Shown here: in pieces, positions 59,606 to 64,000 of the stretch
Layout: the number at the start of each line of letters is the position of its first letter
How positions within the stretch are numbered: position 1 is the first letter of the stretch
From: Pseudomonas aestuarii
Lineage (GTDB): Bacteria; Pseudomonadota; Gammaproteobacteria; Pseudomonadales; Pseudomonadaceae
DNA length: 64,000 nucleotides
Direction of reading: 5' to 3'
Assembly (NCBI RefSeq): GCF_027988105.1
Contig: NZ_JAQJZJ010000002.1
Coordinates: 124,001-188,000 of the forward strand
Translations under genes and position numbers: made by a program
Notes under the pieces: model-generated
Told to the model about the DNA's origin: nothing
Seen by the model: only the letters and a program-made list of their open reading frames with translations
The model's database searches: none

Positions 59606-59797
59606 GTGCAAAAAACAATTACCTATAGCCTGCTTCTCGCTGCTGTCCTGGCCATGACCGCCTGCGAAAAGACCCCGGAAGACAAGATGGAATCGGCCAA
59701 GGAGTCCATGTCGGAAGCGGCTGAATCCATGGGTGACGCGGCCAAAGATACCGGCGATGCCATCAAGCAGAAAACAGAAGAAGTGATGGAAGACTAA
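59606..59797 (+). CDS. Small predicted lipoprotein with LEA-like repeats
   Basis: The 63-residue precursor has a lipoprotein signal (MQKTITYSLLLAAVLAMTAC, lipid site Cys20) and a charged, entirely helical mature part. That part contains repeats like ESAKESMSEAAESMGDAAKD and TGDAIKQKTEEV, resembling LEA or apolipoprotein-type amphipathic helices. The start is a GTG at 59606, eight bases after AAGGAG; a TTG two codons earlier is too close. The promoter has an AlgU-type structure, so the product is probably an envelope-stress lipoprotein. Confidence 0.82.
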   Translation: MQKTITYSLLLAAVLAMTACEKTPEDKMESAKESMSEAAESMGDAAKDTGDAIKQKTEEVMED

Positions 59798-59855
59798 GCC
59801 GATCACCGGCAATGATCGCGAATCACGCCATCTGAGATGCCGGTGACCCGCTCAA

Positions 59856-59886
59856 TGACAAGGCCCGCGTGATGCGGGCCTTGTCA
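59856..59886. terminator. Bidirectional terminator after the small lipoprotein
   Basis: TGACAAGGCCCGC and GCGGGCCTTGTCA form a perfect 13-bp stem with a five-base loop. It separates the lipoprotein gene from the converging MAPEG gene. The core is the same as that of the metH hairpin. Confidence 0.75.
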
Positions 59887-59898
59887 TATCTGCTGTCT

Positions 59899-60288
59899 TT
59901 ACACGACTGGAGTCAGCATCAGCAAAAGGCTGCACAGCAAACCAAGCCCCCACACCAGGCTGCGCTGCCAGTGCATATCCGCCCAATAGAACAGCAGATA
60001 CAGCACCCGCGAGATCACGAAAGCCAGCGCGAGCCCATCCACCAGCACCCCATTGCTTTGGGTGACATGGGCCATCAGAACGCCCACGGCAAACAGCGGA
60101 AAGGCCTCAAAGCTATTCAGGTGGGCCGCCAACGCGCGCGCGCCGAAGCCCGTCAGCCGGGCTTGCTGGCTGCGCGGGTGATGATTGTCATACACCCCGC
60201 TCTCCTGCTGCATGGCCCTGGCCACTGGCGCCTTGGCAATAAAAATCAGTATCGCGCTAATAAAGATGCACCAGAACGGCAGGCTCAT
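59899..60288 (-). CDS. MAPEG family membrane protein
   Basis: The 129-residue inner membrane protein has four hydrophobic segments and the MAPEG layout, with the NSFEAFPLFAVGVLMAHV motif (near 58-75) and RVLYLLFYWAD near 95. The family includes glutathione transferases and leukotriene synthases in eukaryotes; bacterial members are mostly uncharacterised. Its start overlaps the stop of the DUF599 gene by four bases (ATGA), so the two are probably one operon. Confidence 0.88.
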   Translation of the reverse strand: MSLPFWCIFISAILIFIAKAPVARAMQQESGVYDNHHPRSQQARLTGFGARALAAHLNSFEAFPLFAVGVLMAHVTQSNGVLVDGLALAFVISRVLYLLFYWADMHWQRSLVWGLGLLCSLLLMLTPVV

Positions 60289-61022
60289 TCGCTTTTCTCC
60301 TTGGCGGGTTCGAACGTCGGGGTCTGGGTATAGACCATTACTTCCAACACATCGGAATGAAACTCCCGACGGTACAGCACTAGTACCACACCCGCGCTGA
60401 GCAACATGAATAACCAGGGATTGATAAACCAGGCCAGGATCGCCATGCCGAAATAATAGGCGCGCAAGCCCTGGTTAAATTGATTGGCTGCCATCGAAAT
60501 CACCCGCGCGGTACGCTCGGCAAACGCCTTGCGCTCCTGCGCGGTGACATGTCGCTCGCCGACCATCGGTGCCGAGCCGATAAGAACCGCGGCAAAGTTG
60601 TATTGGCGCATGCACCAACTGAAGGTGAAGAAGGCATAGATAAACACCACGGCCAGACACAACAGCTTGACCTCGGACCATTCCCGGCTGGCAGCCTGAA
60701 TAAATGGCAGGTCGGCAAGCAGTGACACGGCGCGATCAGATGCACCGAGCACAGTGAGGATACCGGCCAGGATGAGCAACGTGCTGGAGGCGAAGAAGGA
60801 GGCATTGCGCTCCAGATTGCCAATCACGCTGGCATCGGCGATGCGATTCTCGCGCAGCAACATGCGGCGCATCCAGTCTTCCCGATACAGGTGCAGAACG
60901 CTGGCCAGGCAGGGCGTGGTCCGCCCCTTGAACAAGGCGTAACGGGTGTAGCCACCCCAGCACAACAGAAACCAAGAAATGGCGACTAGCTGTTGCCACA
61001 CATAATTGTCGATAGCGTCCAT
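60285..61022 (-). CDS. DUF599 domain-containing membrane protein
   Basis: The 245-residue protein has about four hydrophobic segments (near 8-24, 78-95, 118-140, 195-225) and the DUF599 features REDWMRRMLLRENRIAD near 47 and NQFNQGLRAYYFGMAILAWF near 190. The function is unknown. It is coupled to the downstream MAPEG gene by a four-base overlap. Confidence 0.88.
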   Translation of the reverse strand: MDAIDNYVWQQLVAISWFLLCWGGYTRYALFKGRTTPCLASVLHLYREDWMRRMLLRENRIADASVIGNLERNASFFASSTLLILAGILTVLGASDRAVSLLADLPFIQAASREWSEVKLLCLAVVFIYAFFTFSWCMRQYNFAAVLIGSAPMVGERHVTAQERKAFAERTARVISMAANQFNQGLRAYYFGMAILAWFINPWLFMLLSAGVVLVLYRREFHSDVLEVMVYTQTPTFEPAKEKSE

Positions 61023-61530
61023 GAATCCTCCCTATGCAGGGCAGGATTATAACCAGCAAGTTTCGACCTGACTGCCTTCACTGCTGAACTTGCATAACAG
61101 CAACTGGGCACGCGCGCGCCCTGCCAAAGCGCCACGTCGACCAGGCCTCTTTACAGTGCTTATTTCAAAGCCACCAGCTACCTCGGGATAGGCATCGAGA
61201 GTTGCGCGCATGCGCCTCAGCCAGAGCTATTCAGGGGCTCGCAAAATGGAGGGCGCTAGTGATGCTGCGGGTGGTGATGGCTGTACTGGTCATCGTCGCC
61301 ATTCGGCGCAAGGTGACCGGCAGGCCTGCTGCGCCTGATTGATCAAGCGCGCAAGGACGCCGCCGGCGAACTGGGCACCAACCTCGGCGCGCAGAGAGCC
61401 GCCGGGGTCATGAGCCAGAGCCGCAGCCAAGCTGAAACCTGGGCAGCGGCACTGGTTAACAGTGCTTGGCCGCGTTTGGAGTGAAACCAGCAGTGCCAGT
61501 GCCCCTGCCGAGGGACGCTGGCAGGGCGTT
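61023..61530. other. Intergenic region with a frameshifted small gene
   Basis: About 500 bases lie between the DUF599 and carrier genes. The first 240 hold no supported gene. The second part holds the broken reading frame described separately. I see no terminator or repeat. Confidence 0.5.
61262..61484 (+). pseudogene. Small membrane-protein gene with an apparent frameshift
   Basis: The ATG at 61262 is eight bases after GGAGG and opens MLRVVMAVLVIVAIRRKVTG, a good membrane helix with a basic end. The frame stops at 61342. A neighbouring frame (+1) is open from about 61314 to 61484, reading LLRLIDQARKDAAGEL and GVMSQSRSQAETWAAALVN. Joined by a single-base change near 61318-61330 they would give about 74 residues. 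This is either a broken gene or a sequencing error. The family is not recognised. Confidence 0.6.
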
Positions 61531-62844
61531 TTAGGCCAGCACGCTCTGCGGCTTGCCCAGGCAGCGATCCAGCACTGCCACCAGCAGCAGGGTGGCCAGC
61601 ACCGGCACCAGCCAACCCAGGCTCTGTCCGGCCAACGGCAATTTACTGAACAGCGCTGGCAACCACTGACTGAAGCCTGCGGCGCCTATCCCGTCGACCA
61701 CACCGAAGATCAGCGTTACCGCCATGACAGGCACAAACACCCTACGTGGCGATAGCCACAAGGCGTCGAGCAGGCTCAGGGCGATCAACACGATAGCCAA
61801 CGGATAGAGACCAACCAGTACTGGGATGGAGAAGCTGATCAACTGGGTCAAGCCCTGGTTCGCGACGAGCAGGCTGAACAGCCCAAAACTCAGCACCACC
61901 ACACGGTAGGACACCGGCAGCAGGCCGCTGAAGAACTCACCACAGGCGGTCAGCAGGCCTACGGCAGTGGTCAGGCAGGCCAGGGTGATCACCACCGCCA
62001 GCAACAGGTTGCCGGCGGTGCCGAAGGTGTGTTGCACATAGGCGGTGAGAATCTGTACGCCATTCTGCGCCTCACCGGCAATGCCCTGGCTGGTCGCGCC
62101 GAGATAGAACAGCGCCAGGTACACTAGCGACAGCCCAGCAGCGGCGATCAATCCGGCGATCACCGAATAGCGGGTTATCAGCTTGCCATCGGTAATGCCA
62201 TGATCGCGGATGGCGGTGGCGATCACGATGCCGAATACCAGCGCGCCCAGGGTATCCATGGTCAGGTAGCCCTGCAGAAAGCCCTGTACAAAGGGCGCAG
62301 CCTGGTAGGCTGCCGCCGTCTGGCCGATCTCGCCAGCCGGCAGGGTAAAGGCGGCACCGCCCAACACCAGCAGCGCGGCCAGCAGCACCGGAGCGATGTA
62401 CTTGCCGATGCGCTCGACCAGCTGCCCGGGATTGAGCGAGAGAAACATCACCGCGGCGAAGTACGCCAGGCTGTAAAGCAGCAGCGGCGTGCCGTCGTTG
62501 CCGGTAAAAGGCGCGATGCCCATCTCGAACGAGACCACGGCGGTACGCGGGGTGGCGAACAAGGGGCCAATCGCCAGGTACACCGCAACGGCGAACAGCA
62601 CTCCGGCGCGCTTACCCAGTGGCGCGGTCAGCAGCGCCATGCCACCGCCAACCCGCGCCAACGCGACTATGGTGAGCAGCGGCAAGCCCACTCCGGTGAG
62701 CAGGAAGCCCAGCGCCGCCAGGCCGATATTGCCGCCGGCAGCCATGCCCGCACTGGGTGGGAAGATGATATTGCCAGCGCCGAGGAACAGCGCAAAGGTC
62801 ATAAAGCCAAGTGCCAGGATGTCCGGGCCTTTCAAACGTTTCAT
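61531..62844 (-). CDS. brnQ: Branched-chain amino acid carrier (BraB/BrnQ type)
   Basis: BrnQ/BraB carriers import Leu, Ile and Val with a cation, Na+ in P. aeruginosa BraB. The 437-residue inner membrane protein has about twelve helices with the LIVCS family start MKRLKGPDILALGFMTFALF and LGAGNIIFPPSAG. A later part reads LTTAVGLLTACGEFFSGLLP. The start at 62844 is the family's N-terminus, although no ribosome site is visible before it. It lies downstream of sucD across a terminator, as does P. aeruginosa braB. Confidence 0.95.
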   Translation of the reverse strand: MKRLKGPDILALGFMTFALFLGAGNIIFPPSAGMAAGGNIGLAALGFLLTGVGLPLLTIVALARVGGGMALLTAPLGKRAGVLFAVAVYLAIGPLFATPRTAVVSFEMGIAPFTGNDGTPLLLYSLAYFAAVMFLSLNPGQLVERIGKYIAPVLLAALLVLGGAAFTLPAGEIGQTAAAYQAAPFVQGFLQGYLTMDTLGALVFGIVIATAIRDHGITDGKLITRYSVIAGLIAAAGLSLVYLALFYLGATSQGIAGEAQNGVQILTAYVQHTFGTAGNLLLAVVITLACLTTAVGLLTACGEFFSGLLPVSYRVVVLSFGLFSLLVANQGLTQLISFSIPVLVGLYPLAIVLIALSLLDALWLSPRRVFVPVMAVTLIFGVVDGIGAAGFSQWLPALFSKLPLAGQSLGWLVPVLATLLLVAVLDRCLGKPQSVLA

Positions 62845-63084
62845 AGAGGGAAATACCACAGGCAGAGAGTCATGAGTTCCGAGGGTTTCCCGAGGGATCG
62901 GGGGAAACGTCACCCAGCGCGTTGAGCTGAGCCCTGATACGCCGCTCACCGCTTGTGGCAGTCTGGGCGCGAATAGTTGCAAGCCTAACGAATTTGCCTG
63001 TTCTGCGGCAGGGCCGAAGGTCAGGCTGTCCGACCGGCATACCTAGCTGTCGCTTCGGCGACAATTCAGCGGGCCGCAAATAGA

Positions 63085-63108
63085 AAAGGCCGCCCGAAGG
63101 CGGCCTTT
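63085..63108 (-). terminator. Rho-independent terminator of sucD
   Basis: AAAGGCCGCC and GGCGGCCTTT form a ten-bp stem with a CGAA loop. On the minus strand it is followed by TTCTATTTG. It stands 18 bases after the sucD stop. Confidence 0.88.
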
Positions 63109-63126
63109 CAGGGGGGTCAGCAACGC

Positions 63127-64000
63127 TTAGGCGTTTTTGACTTCCCAACCGGTCAGTTCGGCCAGGGCCTTACCGATGTCAGCCAGGGAACGCACGGTCT
63201 TCACACCGGCGTCTTGCAGGGCAGCGAACTTCTCGTCCGCAGTGCCCTTGCCACCGGAGATGATGGCACCGGCGTGGCCCATGCGCTTGCCCGCAGGGGC
63301 AGTCACACCAGCGATGTAGGACACCACCGGCTTGGTCACGTGGGCCTTGATGTAGGCAGCGGCTTCTTCTTCAGCCGAACCGCCGATCTCACCGATCATC
63401 ACGATCGCTTCGGTCTTCGGGTCTTCCTGGAACAGCTTCAGGATGTCGATGAAGTTGGAGCCCGGGATCGGGTCACCGCCGATGCCGACGCAAGTCGACT
63501 GACCGAAACCGGCGTCAGTGGTCTGCTTGACAGCTTCGTAAGTCAGGGTGCCGGAACGCGACACGATGCCTACTTTGCCTGGCAGGTGAATGTGGCCCGG
63601 CATGATGCCGATCTTGCACTCGCCCGGAGTGATCACGCCTGGGCAGTTAGGGCCGATCAGGACCACGCCCAGCTCGTCACACTTGACCTTGGCATCCAGC
63701 ATGTCCAGGGTCGGAATGCCTTCGGTGATGCACACGATCAGCTTGATGCCGCCGAACGCTGCTTCAAGGATGGAGTCCTTGCAGAAAGGAGCCGGGACGT
63801 AGATCACGCTGGCGGTGGCGCCAGTCGCGGCTACAGCTTCTTTCACAGTGTTGAAAACAGGCAGGTCCAGGTGAGTAGTGCCACCTTTGCCCGGCGTTAC
63901 GCCACCAACCATCTGGGTACCGTACTCGATGGCCTGCTGGGTGTGGAAGCTACCCTGCGAACCGGTAATACCCTGGCAAATAACCTTGGTGTCTTTGTTG
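63127..64000 (-). CDS. sucD: Succinyl-CoA synthetase alpha subunit (5' end cut by window edge)
   Basis: SucD with SucC converts succinyl-CoA to succinate with nucleotide phosphorylation in the TCA cycle. About 290 residues are present, starting at [19 protein letters not shown], so probably only some five N-terminal residues lie outside the window. The CoA-binding domain and the ligase domain with the phosphohistidine in [14 protein letters not shown] are complete. sucC is expected just beyond the right edge. Nothing odd is visible. Confidence 0.97.
   Translation of the reverse strand, partial: NKDTKVICQGITGSQGSFHTQQAIEYGTQMVGGVTPGKGGTTHLDLPVFNTVKEAVAATGATASVIYVPAPFCKDSILEAAFGGIKLIVCITEGIPTLDMLDAKVKCDELGVVLIGPNCPGVITPGECKIGIMPGHIHLPGKVGIVSRSGTLTYEAVKQTTDAGFGQSTCVGIGGDPIPGSNFIDILKLFQEDPKTEAIVMIGEIGGSAEEEAAAYIKAHVTKPVVSYIAGVTAPAGKRMGHAGAIISGGKGTADEKFAALQDAGVKTVRSLADIGKALAELTGWEVKNA

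Overview
The window is a stretch of chromosome from a Pseudomonas-type gammaproteobacterium. It is GC-rich, and many genes are recognisably pseudomonad: cti beside metH, the tgpA/DUF58/MoxR operon, a fabA-fabB pair downstream of a hybrid kinase like PA1611, a BraB-type transporter beside sucD, and the htpG neighbourhood. From memory, the gene order matches several blocks of the P. aeruginosa chromosome (around PA1588-PA1643, PA1843 and PA2853-PA2876) joined in a different arrangement. The species cannot be named from sequence alone. I see no rRNA, tRNA, CRISPR array, prophage or intact insertion sequence, so most of this looks like core genome.

Layout. 1-5600: cti (cut by the window edge) diverges from metH, followed by a RidA-family gene and about 700 bp of decayed DNA that includes a relic of a second MetH activation domain. 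5600-18300: an L,D-transpeptidase, tesA, an ABC exporter pair, greB, an RNA 2',3'-cyclic phosphodiesterase, DoxX, an MltF-like lytic transglycosylase, a TatD nuclease, a chemoreceptor under a perfect FNR/ANR-type box, and an acyl-CoA thioesterase. 18600-25600: a CHAD protein, the MoxR-DUF58-TgpA operon and an HBM-type chemoreceptor. 25700-31100: a flavin reductase with a small lipoprotein, selU-selD, a patatin-like phospholipase and a PerM-type permease. 31100-38700: a crowded minus-strand lipid and detoxification cluster (DUF4892, glutathione transferase, two alpha/beta hydrolases, PaaI thioesterase, acyl-CoA ligase, SixA, DUF4389, gpsA).

38880-45830: a TonB-dependent receptor, an orphan periplasmic ABC_sub_bind-like protein and a hybrid histidine kinase, packed end to end, then fabA-fabB. 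45900-54900: an MddA-like methyltransferase with a DUF4242 protein, a multi-PAS/GAF hybrid kinase with its OmpR-type regulator, an OsmC protein with a class II FNR/ANR-type promoter, a DUF3859 protein with an exported amidohydrolase, pirin and a dienelactone hydrolase-like protein. 54900-64000: htpG behind a consensus sigma-32 promoter, a membrane protein, two overlapping PaaI thioesterases, a small lipoprotein behind an AlgU/sigma-E-like promoter, MAPEG and DUF599 membrane proteins, a frameshifted small gene, a branched-chain amino acid carrier and sucD (cut by the edge).

The least explained unit is the receptor / binding protein / kinase trio at 38882-43867, which looks like an outer-membrane-to-cytoplasm sensing chain with no transporter of its own. 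The best-supported regulatory observations are two FNR/ANR-type sites, one sigma-32 promoter and one AlgU-type promoter, all read directly from the sequence.
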